The notes under the pieces were generated by a model. The model was given only the letters and a program-made list of their open reading frames with translations, did not search any database and was not told the origin of the DNA. DNA of 64,000 bases, taken from Adenophora triphylla var. japonica. Taxonomy: Eukaryota; Streptophyta; Magnoliopsida; Asterales; Campanulaceae. The position numbers and the translations under genes are program-made. This document shows positions 34,078 through 45,980 of this stretch, one piece after another. The stretch spans positions 434,001 to 498,000 of the forward strand of contig JAFEMH010000744.1 in assembly GCA_022495995.1 (NCBI GenBank). The letters run 5' to 3'. Numbering within the stretch: position 1 is the stretch's first letter; every line of letters begins with the position of its first letter.

Positions 34078-34490
34078 TATCTCGGTCTTTGGTGCCACAC
34101 GCCCTCGAAAGTTTCAATAATCCCGGTCTTAGGCATCACACGCCCTCGAAAGTTTTAGTAATCTCGGTCTGAGGCGCCATACGCCCTCGAAAGTTTCAGT
34201 AATCTCGGTCTGAGGTGCCACACGCCCTCGAATGTTTCAGTAATCTCGGTCTGAGGCGCCACACGCCCTCGAATGTCCTCGTAATCTCGGTCTGAGGAGC
34301 CACACGCCCTCGAATGTTTCAGTAATCTCGGTCTGAGGTGCCACACGCCCTCAAAAGTTTCAGTAATCTTGGTCTGAGGCACCACACGCCCTCGTATGTT
34401 TCAGTAATCTCGGTCTAAGGCACCAAACGCCCTCGTAAGTTTCAGTAATCTCGGTCTGAGGCGCCACACGCCCCCGAAGGTTTCAGAAAT
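34078..34490 (+). repeat. 41-bp minisatellite, about ten copies
   Basis: AATCTCGGTCTGAGG recurs at 34160, 34201, 34242, 34283, 34324, 34365, 34406 and 34447, an exact 41-bp period; two earlier copies at 34078 and 34119 are weaker. The unit also contains GCCACACGCCCTCGAA. Confidence 0.95.
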
Positions 34491-34650
34491 CTTAGGTTCT
34501 GACGCCTCACAATAGTCTCCATTCAGGTTCAGATACCTCGCAATGGTCCCACTCAGGTTCAGACGTATCACAATAGTCTCCATTCAGGTTCAGATACCTC
34601 GCAATGGTCCCACTCAGGTTCAGACGCCTCACAACAGTCTCACTTAGGTC
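34491..34650 (+). repeat. GGTTCAGA tandem repeat
   Basis: CAGGTTCAGA with CCTCGCAATGGTCCCACT and CACAATAGTCTCCATT alternates, forming a two-part unit repeated about two and a half times next to the 41-bp array. Confidence 0.75.
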
Positions 34651-34848
34651 AAGGTCCCCACGCACGGATCCTTGCACCTACGAACTACAATCGGCTTGAT
34701 TCCCGCTTGGGATACGTAGGAATCCTTTCGCTAAGGGTCCAGCTAGCTGACCTCTCAGGTCTCTTCAAGTAAGGCATCCCCCTATTTGGATCCTTATCTT
34801 TTTCAACGACCCCACTTCCTTCGAAAGTGACGTCACTGAGGGGCTAAC

Positions 34849-36805
34849 TGTAAGTACCCAAATCCGGATCATCAAAATCCGTTAAAAGTTAATCGGAATC
34901 CATTAACTGGCCCGCTCCAGGTTAACCGGAACCCGTTAAGCTCCCCGTTCTCAAGTCAACAAGACGTCTCGGTACTGCCCCGTGCATCCCAACGTCAAAG
35001 CGTACTCAACACACATTATCACACGTAAAAGTACAGCTTCTCTCGAAAAACGCACTTTCCGGCACTTTTCGGGGGCGTTTCGGACATTTTCCGGACAATT
35101 ATTTAAAAAACGGACAAAACCGGGAATAATGGCACGAAAAACCATGCCCTGGTGAGTCACAGGGACACGTGGCACACATGCCACAGCCCTCCGGTCAACA
35201 TCAATCAGATTTCAGAGTGAAAAGACCAAAATACCCCTGAGATGTTGTCACAGTCCGTTCGGACTGTTTTTCAGCCAAAACAGAATTGCCAGCAAGTCCT
35301 GCCAATTTCAAAAATACCACAAAACCCCCTGAAATTCAGCATAAGTTCGTCCGGACTCTTTTGCATTTTCACCCTATAAATACAGAAGGCTGTCAACCAT
35401 TTAAAAAAAAGAAAAAAATTATAAATTTTCACCATAGCCACGGCCCAAACACATTTCACCCTCTCTCGAGCCCCGTTTTGCCTTGATTTGCGTGAAAACT
35501 TCGTATTTCAACCAAATACAAACCAAACAACCTCGAAACACCTTTCCAAACACTAAACCGTATCCCGTATACGTCAATCGAGCCAAAAGAGTCAACCCCT
35601 AGCCATAGGTAACACTCTCTCTCCCCAAACACTCGTTCTGTCTCGGTTTATGCGCCAGTCGCTACAACCGTTTCGGGCAAAAGTCATTGAAATGTAGACG
35701 TCACCGTCAACGGGGTTCGATACGTTTTAGTCCAAGATCCTTTTCTCTTCCCGTAAGAGAAGTAATCTCGGGTTAAAACAGCGTTCCGGCCCCGTTTCTT
35801 TACTTTTAATGTCATTTAACAATTCCGGATCGTTTGATCCATTGAACGTCATTTACTTTACGCAAATTTATAGTCCGAACCGTTCGGTTCGTGATAGCCA
35901 TTTACAAATCCAGATCGTTTGATCCGTTGAACGTCATTTAAATTACGCACCTTTAAAATTCGGATCGTTTGATTCCGTTGACACTGCATTTTAAATACTG
36001 TCATTTACAAGTCCGAGCCATTTGGCTCGTGATAGTATTTACTTATCAAAGTCCGAGTCGCAAAACGATTCATTGATCGCATATCATTTAATGCTTTTTT
36101 CCCGTAAAATCGCTAACAATGTAATGCTCGGTTCAAAATCGGAGTTCGACATTCGAACTCTCTTTCAAAATGCGCAAAGTGACATTTGACATCCAAATGA
36201 TCATCTTTAAAACTCAAAACCCGACGTTTGACATTAAAACGCTTTTTTCTTAAAAGTCAACATTTGACACTTAAGTTAAAAGTTCAAAACTCGTCACTCG
36301 CACCTCTTTTCCTAAAAACTCCAAAACCGACATTTGTCATTCAAACGCTCGCCTTTTCCAAAAAATCACAAAATCAACGTTTGACATTCAAACCAAGATT
36401 AAGCTTGTCATTCAAGCCCCCATTTTAAAAATGCAGACACACACACACACATTTTCGAGAAAGGTAGAAAGACTCGTCATACGAGGCATTTCGGGTGATC
36501 TCAAAACACTCTTCCCGAAACGTAACGTGACCTCCGAACCTAACAATCTCTGATACTAAAAAATCCTTTTGTCATGTTTTTGCTACCAATAAAAATGACA
36601 CCCCTTTTCAAAGACTTTTCCAAGTTTTTGCTACCAATAAAAATGACACCTTTTTCACTAAGCCGTTTTTCAACGTTTGGGCTCAAAATACAAAACCGCG
36701 TGGCGACTCCTCTCCTTCCCGAAAGCGAGGTCCCAAACATCTTCCCGCGAAAGACAACCGCTTCGCTCCGCGAGAAGCCCCGCGCCGCGAATCCGGGTAA
36801 TTTCA
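34849..36805 (+). repeat. 3' LTR of a Tat-lineage element (family B)
   Basis: It begins TGTAAGTACCCAAATCC, preceded by the purine-rich CTGAGGGGCTAA, and probably ends GGGTAATTTCA. TATAAATA is at 35375-35382. The dyad CAGTCCG-TT-CGGACTG is perfect at 35251-35266, with a one-mismatch copy at 35344-35357. TGGCGACTCC at 36701-36710, about 100 bp before the end, imitates the Tat primer site. The right end is uncertain because no partner LTR or duplication is visible. Confidence 0.65.
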
Positions 36806-37373
36806 CTAATATTAACCCCTGTTTTGTATCTTATTTAATATTTTAGTGTATTTATTAATATTTACTGTTAGATAAAAAAACTACATTAATAGTCTAATCA
36901 TAACCCCCATTTTATATCTTATTCAATATTAATTTTATCATTTGTTATCTTCATTCTCTGATAAATAAATAATCAAGTTTTCTCCACGATCGACATTGTA
37001 AAGTGTTTTTATTCATTCGACTTTCCTTTTAAACACCCGCATCTTTCGCTCTTCTTTTGTGATCACGAAAAATTTAAATAAATCTGGTAATGAGTTACGT
37101 TCTAAATCGTGGTTTGAACCGTAGTCTAAACCATTGAATTTACCGTGTTTTGAACCACATAATTGAACCGTGGTTTGAAACAAATCGAACCATACCATAA
37201 CGGTTTGATTCGGTTCAGTTTAATTTTTTTTCATGATTCGATTCAGTTTGAAAAATTTTCAAACCGATTACTATTGTTTCAATCCGTAAATTCTTCCAAA
37301 CCAAACCATTTACACCCTATTTCGACTTTCTTGATCCTGGATTTTGGATTGTTGATGTATATGTTATGGAGGA
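36806..37373. other. Spacer with a possible hAT-like end
   Basis: No gene seen. GGTTTGAA and its complement recur from 37080 to 37310, ending CCATTTACACCCTA at 37318, which on the minus strand reads like a hAT terminus (TAGGGTGTAAATGG). The matching left end was not found. Confidence 0.35.
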
Positions 37374-40300
37374 TAGAGGTGGCCGGTTCGGTTAACCGGC
37401 GGTTTACGGTTACCGAACCGACGGTTCCAACCTTGGAAATGTTGAACCGAAACCGAACCGGTTAACATGCTAATCCGATTACGGTTTTCCGGTTAGATCG
37501 GTTTTCCGGTCTATCCGGTTAACCGGTTTTTAATTTTTATTTTTTTTGAATTAGGTTTTTAAAAGAAATTTTTAACAAAATTTAAAACATTTACGAAAAA
37601 TTTTAATTTTCTAACAGTTTTTAAATAAAAAAGTTAACTTTTTAACAGTTTTTTGAAGAAACAGTTAACTTTTTAACAGTTTTGTTTAAGTTCTATACTG
37701 TATATTAACATTTTTTTGGATAAAGAAGACTATTTTTTATGTTGGTTAGTCCTGAAATTTTTTGCAAAAAGTTATATAAAAAAAGTTATGAATTTTGAAA
37801 GAAATAAAACTTAACTTATTTAAAAGAAACGAAAGTATATAAAAGAAAAAAGGGACGGTACCCTTAAATTTTATTAATTAAAATAAAATTACAAAGAGGG
37901 GGACAACCAACCTTACCCTTTTATAAATAAGGGGGACATTTACGAGCCTTTACCTCAACCTAACTATTACAATTTAAAAAAAAAACCTAATTCAAAGTCT
38001 AAACTAATCTAATTAAAATAAAAATTAATCTAAAACATCATTCATTCATAAATCATCACTACTTTCCGTGGAGTCCTCGACATCGTATTGATATTTTGAA
38101 TCCGATAATAAACGATCCTCTTCATAAGAAAAGTCTTGTTGTCTTTTTTCCGCTCTAACCCAATCGCCAAGTAAGAGTTGATGTTCCAAGTTTTCACTAG
38201 TTAGTTGGAAACGTCTTTCATCCAAAACATTTCCTCCAACCTTAAATGCCGATTCAACTGCCACCGTTGAAGCGAGAGAGGCTAAGACTTCTTTTGCAAC
38301 TATTGAAAGTATATGGTAAATTTTTTTCCTTCTTGACCACCATTGTAAAACATCAAATTCATTTGAATTTGGGTCTTGATTTAATTCAAAGTTGGTAGTG
38401 AAATATGTTTCTAACTCCACGGAAATGTTTGATAATGATGAAGATGAACCTTGAGAAGGACCACGTTTTACTATACAAATTTGCAAAAAAACTATATGGA
38501 TCTCCACTAGAAGAACTTCGTTGAAAAATAGAGGAAGGATCTTCATGTTGTTGACTTTGAGAAGGGTTTCCATATAAGACATTATAATTGTTAAAAAGGT
38601 TAACCAAATCATATTTTGTATTTCGAACAATGATTGACGAAAGTTCATTATCACTGTCACTATCGGGATATAACTTCAAATAATAATAAGCTACAATGCA
38701 CTCTAAATCATCTAATTTAACTCAGTGATCTAATAACTTTGCAACCAAAAATATAGACGGAATATTGTCAAAATATTTAAGCCACTTTTCTCTCATGGAA
38801 ACAATGCATTTTTTTAAATAGGACATTGTCTTAAATAGTCAAAACTAGTAACAACTGCAACACAATGCTCAAGCACCAAAACGGAAGTTGGATAATAAAC
38901 TCCCGAAAAAGCCAAAGTAGCGGTATTGAAAATCTTTAACAATTCAAATAAATTAGTGAATGCATTCCATTGATAAGCAAGTAGAGGATCATTATAGCCA
39001 ATTGACATACAAAATTGCATAAGGAGATCTTTATAAGCAAAAACATCGGTTAACATTTTGTAGGTGAAATTCCACCTAGTTGGAACATCGTAAGTAAAAT
39101 ATTTGTCCGCTACACCTTTGTTTCTTAAAAATCTTATCCATTTTTGTGTATTATTTTTTTTAAGAAATAAATTGAATACATTTTCTAATTTGCTTAACAT
39201 AAACCTCTAATGCTTCCAAATCATCTCTAACACATAAGTTAATAATATGACATAAACATCTAATATGAAAAAACTTACCAGCAAGTGAGGGTTGACAGAC
39301 GGTAATTAATTCGGGTAAACTAGCCGTATTAGCACTTGCGTTATCAAATGAAATAGTAAATATTTTATTCAAAATACCATACTCAACAAAAATCTCAAGC
39401 AATTTTGCACAAATATTTTTAATGGAATGCGGTGACTCAAAATCTTTATAAGCAATTAATCTTTTTTTGGATAGTCCATGAATTATCTATCCAAAGGCAA
39501 GTAATGTCCAAATAAGTATTTCTTTACCAATAATCACTCCAACCATCGGCACAAATTGAAACTTTATTTTCTAAATTTGATAAAACACCAATTAAATCTT
39601 TTTTATATCTTTTCACCACTCTAGTAATATCATGTACGAGATTCGTACGTGGTACTTTCGCGGCGACGGGATTTAAAGAAAGTCGAACAAAATTTCCATA
39701 AAAATCACATCCGTAAAATTAAAAAGAAGGCCTTTAGCGCAAATTAATTTGGATAGTTCATCCCTATAAACACACTTATCAAATTTAAAAAGGATGGAAG
39801 GGAAAGACGAACCTTGTGCACCCGAACCCGAACTATGTTGATATTCTAATTGAGTTTGAGTAGTGGAAATGCCAAGTTTCTCGGGATGTTTTGACGCGGT
39901 ATGCCCGTTGAGCGTCCCATGCCCTCTGCCTCTTTTGATTGAGTAAACTTTGTCACAATAGTTGCAATGTGCTTTAAGATTATAATCATCTTCGGGAGTA
40001 ATTTTTCTTTTTGTGAAATAGATCGCGAAAGTATCGGATTGCGGTTCTCTTTCTCTATGAGGTTGTCCCCGATCCCGACCACCTCCCCTAATAGCTCGGC
40101 CCCCTACCCCTCCTACTACCACCACTTTCAATTTCAAAAGCTTCTTCTTCCTCACTTTGTTGGGTATTTGGATTTTGATAATCAAAATCATCGTTGGGGG
40201 AGGAAGAACCAACATGTTCCTTGCCTAAATTGCTTCTTCTTTGGTTTGAAGCCATTTGGGTTAGGAAAAATGAAGATTGAAAATGAAATCTAACTTAAAA

Positions 40301-40876
40301 ATGGATGAAAATGAAGAAAAACACTAATTTCGTTAGAAAACTAACTGAAAATGAGGTAATATTTAATTGGAAATTTGATGAGAGTAAGAGAATATGACAA
40401 TATGTGAATATTTGAAAGTAAAAGAGAGTAGAAGAGAAAGAGTAAAGAGAAATAATGTGGAAATAAAATGGGAGGAGGGATGTGATATTTATAGTTCGTT
40501 TTAATGCTTTAATTATTTTTTTGGGTTAAATCCGTTAGGAAACTAACTGAAATTCTGGAAAGGGGAGGGGGGACAGCCGGACTGACAGACGGTAGGCGGA
40601 GGGGGGCACGTGGCAGGCACAGAGGAAGTAGTCGTTGGCGGCCCAGCCCAAGCCCAACGGTCATATGACCGTTTGAAATTGAATTCAAATATTGCCGGTT
40701 TGCAGGTTGAACCGGCTGTTGGACCGGTTTTTGAACCTCCCAACCGGAATCAAACCTCCAAAAAATCGATTTCGGTTAAACTGATCCGGTTCAACGACTT
40801 TGATCGATTTTTCACGATTTTGACCGGTTTTGAACCGGCCAATTAGCCGGTCCTATCCGATTTTTGGCCACCTCTT
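37374..40876 (-). mobile_element. hAT transposon with decayed transposase
   Basis: The left end is TAGAGGTGGCCGG and the right end, on the minus strand, AAGAGGTGGCC. The flanks ATGGAGGA (37366-37373) and ACGGAGGA (40877-40884) are an 8-bp duplication with one mismatch. Both ends carry many AACCGG/CCGGTT subterminal motifs, the expected transposase-binding arrays. The 3503-bp length fits a once autonomous element. Confidence 0.85.
38046..40254 (-). pseudogene. hAT transposase (zf-BED and hAT dimerisation domains)
   Basis: It starts MASNQRRSNLGKEHVG at 40254. Acidic and glycine-arginine segments precede a BED zinc finger (CNYC, then HTASKH, near 39905-39970). Middle segments read TISFDNASANTASLPEL and FHIRCLCHIINLCVRD, matching the RNase-H-like core with its inserted helical domain, then PTRWNFTYKML. 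The C-terminal dimerisation region has WWSRRKKIYHILSIVAKEVL and TVAVESAFKVGGNVLDERR. Several frameshifts and stops (for example the TAG after GRGPSY) break it. Confidence 0.88.
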
Positions 40877-40884
40877 ACGGAGGA

Positions 40885-41149
40885 TAGAAAAAATGTTGAT
40901 GAGCTGATGTTGTGTGTGAGACGAGGCAAATCGGGGTAAAATGAGTTTATTGACTTTTGGGGGTGGTGCGAGTGCGAAATGATCAAGTTCGGTATATGTA
41001 AACCAAAAGCCGTAGGATTGGTTTTTCCATTAACTCAATATATGATACAGATGTACGATTTGGGAAGAAAGCAAAGTTCTAAATGGTCGTAAACCCCCAT
41101 TTTCACGAACCCCTATGCCCCATCCCCACCCTTTTTCTTCTCTTCGCTA
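40885..41149. other. Spacer between two hAT elements
   Basis: 265 bases of unique-looking sequence with no recognised gene. A C-rich run (41085-41135) precedes the next element. Confidence 0.4.
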
Positions 41150-41157
41150 CTCTACTC

Positions 41158-41811
41158 CAGGGGCGGATCCAGGTAGGGGGTGGGTAGGGCTCAAGCCCTC
41201 CCCAGATTTTTAGATTTTTTTTTTAATTATACCCACGCATTTCTAATAGGATTGTGTACTTACTTCAATTGAGGGGAACGACTGTATTGCCATCGGGTGC
41301 AACGATAACTCTTTGCACTTTTGGGATACAGTGGGGCCTAATGTCCATTTTGAGGTCAAGTCTCCAGGTTGGTTTCCTATATGCTTATCTTTTCAGTATC
41401 TAATGGATATTGCTGACAAAAAATTGGAATTGCTCTTGATTTTTTACAAGAACCAACAATTTTTATGCCTTCTTCATGTATGGAAACACCTCTATTCGTT
41501 ATAAGTTCCATTTTCTTCACTCCATTGGAAATTTTGGAAATCTTTTGAAGCCAAAAGGGACTAGTTTGTTTGATCATCTCATTCAGATGATTGGTTTAGC
41601 AATAGAGGTAATTTTATGAAATTATGTACAAAAAAAAAGGTATGTGATTAGCTTGATGCTTAGATTATTTTAGTCGCACTAAAGTTGTATTGCATGTGGA
41701 AAAAATAGCCACAAAAAATAAAAAAAAATTGGGGGCGCTGCCCCCGAACCCTCATCTTCAATCCTTTGAATACCAAGCCCACCCGGTTTAAAAATCCTGG
41801 ATCCGCCACTG
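41158..41811. mobile_element. Small hAT element with a possible captured fragment
   Basis: The left end CAGGGGCGGATCCAGG and the minus-strand right end CAGTGGCGGATCCAGG form inverted repeats with one mismatch. A perfect 8-bp duplication CTCTACTC flanks the element. The interior at 41270-41370 can be read as GNDCIAIGCNDNSLHFWD, resembling one blade of a WD40 repeat, and 41400-41620 is open in pieces. It is 654 bp with no transposase, so it moves only with help. The WD40 reading is tentative. Confidence 0.85.
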
Positions 41812-41819
41812 CTCTACTC

Positions 41820-42516
41820 ATCACTACAAACACCCCAAATTGAAATCAAAGTCAGATTATCAATTATCTCTCCAGGTAAAATCATACTCACTGCATTACC
41901 TCCTCGACTGAGCTCCGACGACCGGTCTCTCGCTCTCGCTCAAATCTCCAGGTAAAATCAACAAACTCTCGTCTACACCTCATTCGATCCTTCTCCTTAT
42001 ATATTCATGTTGCGCACCCTGGTCCCACATAATCAGTTTGACAATTTTAATAGAGTTTCATCAATAAAGTAATTATCCCAATTTCATTCTTCCGCTCGCG
42101 GTTAATTGCATTACTGAAAAGTGTCCGATAAATACTTCTCTCACCTAAATCAAAATGATAAAAAAGGATAAATATTTTCGAAATTAAACAAAAAGTCCAT
42201 AAATTCATCAATTTCACAATTGGTTAAAGTGGATGATGAATGTGTTATCACATAACCTTTGAAAATTACAGATAATTTGATTTCGCAGCTGCGCGATTTC
42301 ACATGTCAAAACAATTATTTCTCAATTGTACACAAGTAATTATTCACAATTAATTGTCTGAGAAATTTATCTCTCAATTATTCACAAATTAATGTTCACA
42401 ATGGATTGTATACAACTAAGAAAATTTCTCAATTTTTACAACAGATGTAACATTTATTTAAAACATATCATTTACAAAACTGAGAAATCAATTATTGTTG
42501 TCAAGCATGATCCATC
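41820..42516. other. Spacer with leader-like sequence
   Basis: CTCCAGGTAAAATCA occurs twice (near 41871 and 41948), each looking like a 5' splice site, in a C/T-rich stretch that resembles a plant 5' untranslated region. No downstream coding exon was found. The remainder is AT-rich, with several inverted TTGTG/CACAA runs at 42290-42420. Confidence 0.3.
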
Positions 42517-42524
42517 CTTAGTGA

Positions 42525-43074
42525 CACAGGCGGAGCTACATAAGGGCAAGAAGGGGCAGTTGCCCCTCCTCCTTGACTTTTTTTTTTAACAACCGTGTTT
42601 CATGTTTCATACTCTTTCCATTCCATCTATAATTACACTTTAGTTTTGGACTCGAGGATTAAATTTATGAATTTTATTGAATAAAGAAGTATTAAAACAG
42701 TTCTATTTAGAAAGTGTAATTTTCATTTTAAAAAGTGTAATTTTTAACGAGACACCAATGAGGTAAAGAGTAACTTTTAGGGAGACGGAGTAATATATGT
42801 GGAAGTAAAGTATTTATATTTATGATTTTCTTTTAGTAGGTAAGATTTGTAGATGATGAACATTTTTGTACTGTGCTGTACGAGAGATCAATTAATTTAT
42901 TATTGTCGATATTAAAGTAGGCACTTAACTATGTCTAAAGTTGTATTGTATAGGAGAAAAATAGTAAAATAAAATAAAATTCGGGGGCACTGCCCCCGAA
43001 CCTTGATTCATCTTTCCTTTGCTCCAAAACTTTTTGCCCCCCCCCCCTTCCTTATGTTTCTGGCTCCGCCACTG
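42525..43074. mobile_element. Small hAT element, same family as 41158-41811
   Basis: The ends are CACAGGCGGAGC and, on the minus strand, CAGTGGCGGAGCCAG. A perfect 8-bp duplication CTTAGTGA flanks it (42517-42524 and 43075-43082). Near the right end CACTGCCCCCGAACC matches the neighbouring element's CGCTGCCCCCGAACC. It is 550 bp and non-coding. Confidence 0.85.
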
Positions 43075-43082
43075 CTTAGTGA

Positions 43083-44208
43083 TTCATATAACAGATAAAT
43101 GGATTTCAATCTTTTAAAGCTAAATTGAATTCTTGTCGCAATGAGTTTGAAGGGAACACAATCACTACAATAATGAAGGAAGAAGCTAAAAATTTGAAGA
43201 AATTAACTTGTCCATAAGGTAAAATTTGTAGATCCACTTTCCATGAATAATTGCAAATCATTGTTGTCTACTACTTGGAATCAAATTTGGGGCGTGTCAA
43301 CGATGGAGAGGGTTTGTAGAGAGAAGGTGAAGTAGATTGAGGTGTGACCCTGATAAAGAGGACAAAGATGAGGCGGCAGGAAACCGTGAAAGCTTGATAT
43401 ACATTTTTGAGTCACGATCTAACAGCCAAAGCTTTTAAGATCCCTGGTTCAATTCCAGTTTTATTTTATTGATAAATTTCACTATGTTTCATGAGCTTAT
43501 TGCTTATTGGTAAAAAACCCATTACTATTACACACTTTCATTACATTTTGGAGATAAAAAATAAAATCTTTTGATATATTTCACTTCACTTACTTGACAT
43601 TAAATTTTTTGGCATGATAATTAAGAAAAATTATGAGAGAGAATTAGCAGAAGGAGGTGTTGTGAGTAGGAAAATTAAAATAGAAGAGAGAATGAGTATG
43701 AGAATAGTAATTTGATTGGTGTTGTGAGAATTTTTTTTTTTTTTTCATTTTGGATAATATAAAGTGAAGTGGGACAAATCAAAATGAAAATTGGTATCAA
43801 CTGAACTTAAGTGAAGTAGAACATAGAGGTTATACCTTATAACCAGTGCAATGATTTTTCATCAGCACTTTGGGAATCGACCATGGTGGTAGATTAATTT
43901 TTTTTATGCAAAATGGAGAAAGCTGCGATCTTTCTTCTGAGTATTGCTGATGTCATTGTCATTCCGTTTCACCATCAAAGTTAATTAAACGCCACGGCTA
44001 AAAATTGGGACAGACGATGAGGAACAATAACAAAATTCAAAAACCAACTGCAGATTATAATTGTAATTATAATTATAATATAGAGAACAAAATAACTTTG
44101 ATTGTAAGTAGTTCAATTCTCTCTCACTTTTTCTTTTCAGCAACAACAGATTATATTAATAATAATAATACTATGATGGAATTAATTTCAATCCAACTTT
44201 CAATCCGC
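43083..44208. other. AT-rich intergenic DNA
   Basis: No gene recognised. At 43560-43790 the inverted segments TTTCACTTCACTTACTT and AAAGTGAAGTGGGAC hint at an old MITE. A T run of about 19 bases lies at 43728-43746. Confidence 0.4.
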
Positions 44209-44661
44209 TTAGCCACGAACTTCTTGATATATGTCTTCAACAGATATGTTTTTATACGAGCCATCACACTTGCATGTTCTTCGGGCTCCGGCTTGGACTA
44301 CACACTTGAAAGACTGGGTACCAGGAGGACATATCCATTTGCAGTCCGTATCATCATTGCAATAGACGATTTGTACATGTCTTCCTTCAGTTCCAACTAG
44401 AAACCCTACAAGAAATTTTTGATTTAGAAACCCTACCAGCATTCAGTAAATATATACTTCATATATATATATATATAACTCATTTTTAAGTACAAGTGTA
44501 CAACTATTTTTTTCATAACGGATAAATTTTTGGTCGGAAAAAATAGAAAGTAATGGATCAATGCACTTGTTCGAGAAAAATGTTTGAGGGAGAGAGAGAT
44601 TACCGGAGATGGCAACCAACAAAATGACCATGAAAATGATCTTGAGAGAAGCCTTCTGCAT
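44209..44661 (-). CDS. Defensin-like secreted cysteine-rich peptide, two exons
   Basis: Exon 1 (44661-44604) encodes MQKASLKIIFMVILLVAIS, a typical signal peptide. A GT donor follows at 44603-44602 and an AG acceptor lies at 44407-44406. Exon 2 (44405-44209) gives the mature part. The spliced product is 84 residues, with six cysteines at 35, 41, 45, 54, 64 and 66 (C-x5-C-x3-C-x8-C-x9-C-x-C). A signal-peptide exon followed by a cysteine exon is the layout of plant defensin-like and NCR-type genes, whose products are secreted and often antimicrobial or signalling. The exact subfamily is not recognised. It is intact. Confidence 0.75.
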
Positions 44662-44725
44662 TTTCTAAAGTCTTTATTTTAGGGTGTTGTTTTGGATGTT
44701 TTGATAGCTACTTTCAAGATTGAAG

Positions 44726-44738
44726 CTCTATATAAGGC
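44726..44738 (-). promoter_or_regulatory. TATA box of the defensin-like gene
   Basis: On the minus strand CTTATATAGAGC lies about 65-75 bp upstream of the start codon, a normal plant TATA position for a short leader. Confidence 0.6.
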
Positions 44739-44949
44739 ATGAATGCTTGAATTGGTATTATAGAAATCTTTTGCAATAAATTAGTGTCCAAGATGGAGCT
44801 TTATATTCCATTAAAACTATATCCAAAATAAATTATCGTCAATAATAATTTCTTATTATGTTTATATTAATTGTCAAACAAAATGATCATTTTGGAGAAA
44901 GGAGTGTCAAAATCCATTCATGATTTATTTTATTTCTTTTCTGTTCCGT

Positions 44950-45980
44950 AAATATAGACTCACATTTATTTTCGTTTGTCAACTTGATCAAATTTTGAGC
45001 AAATTTAAAGCAATTAGTATTCAAAATGAATATCATTAATAAATTTAATTATTTTATGCATTAAATTTTTATAATTTTTTAGTCAAGATTCAGTCACAAT
45101 GACCAATAATCAAATGTGTTTCAGGACGGGTGAGTATTTATATCTTCTATTTAGGAGATATCATTATGGACACACTCAATTTTTTTTCTATTTTGGAGAT
45201 ATCGGCATTAGAGACATGAGACTAACTTTGGCAAGTCATTGCTATATATGTGGGCATAGGACCCGACAATTGAGAATCTCGTTGTGAATTCCATAAGTGG
45301 ACCCAGTCTAAAAATTTGAAGAAAAATATTCATATTTTTGTTTGTCAACTTGATCAAATTTTGAGCAAATTTAAAGCAATTAGTATTCAAAATGAATATC
45401 ATTAATAAATTTTATTATTTTATGCATTAAATTTTTATAATTTTTTTGTCAAGATTCAATCACAATGACTAATAATCAAATGTGTTTTAGGACGGGTGAG
45501 TATTTATTTCTTCTATTTTGGTGATATCATTATCGACGCACTCAATTTTTTCTATTTTGGAGATATCGGCATTACATGAGACTAACTTTGGCAAGTCATT
45601 GTTATATATGTGGGCATAGGACCCGACAATTGAGAATCTCGTCATGAATTCCATAAGTGGATTCAGTCTAATAATTCGAAGAAAAATATTCATATTTTTG
45701 TTTGTCAACTTGATCAAATTTTGAGCAAATTTAAAGCAATTACTATTCAAAATGAAAATCAGTAATAAATTTTATTATTTTATGCATTAAATTTTTATAA
45801 TTTTTTAGTCAAGATTCAGTCACAAAGACCAATAATCAAATGTGTTTTAGGACGGGTGAGTATTTATTTCTTCTATTTTGGTGATATCATTATCGACACT
45901 CAATTTTTTCTATTTTGGAGATATCGACATTAGAGACATGAGACTAACTTTGGCAAGTCATTGCTATATATGTGGGCATA
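44950..45980 (+). repeat. Tandem repeat of about 365 bp (array 2)
   Basis: Nearly three units; the landmark GTTTGTCAAC recurs at 44974, 45340 and about 45700 (periods 366 and 360). The third unit is interrupted at GGGCATA by a hAT-like element and resumes at 47119. The array begins about 290 bp upstream of the defensin-like gene. Confidence 0.88.

Noticed and set aside
6411..36805. One giant Tat element with 5' LTR at 6411 and 3' LTR at 34849
   Set aside because: The two LTRs share only their first 16 bases and general layout, so they cannot be the pair of one element of recent origin.
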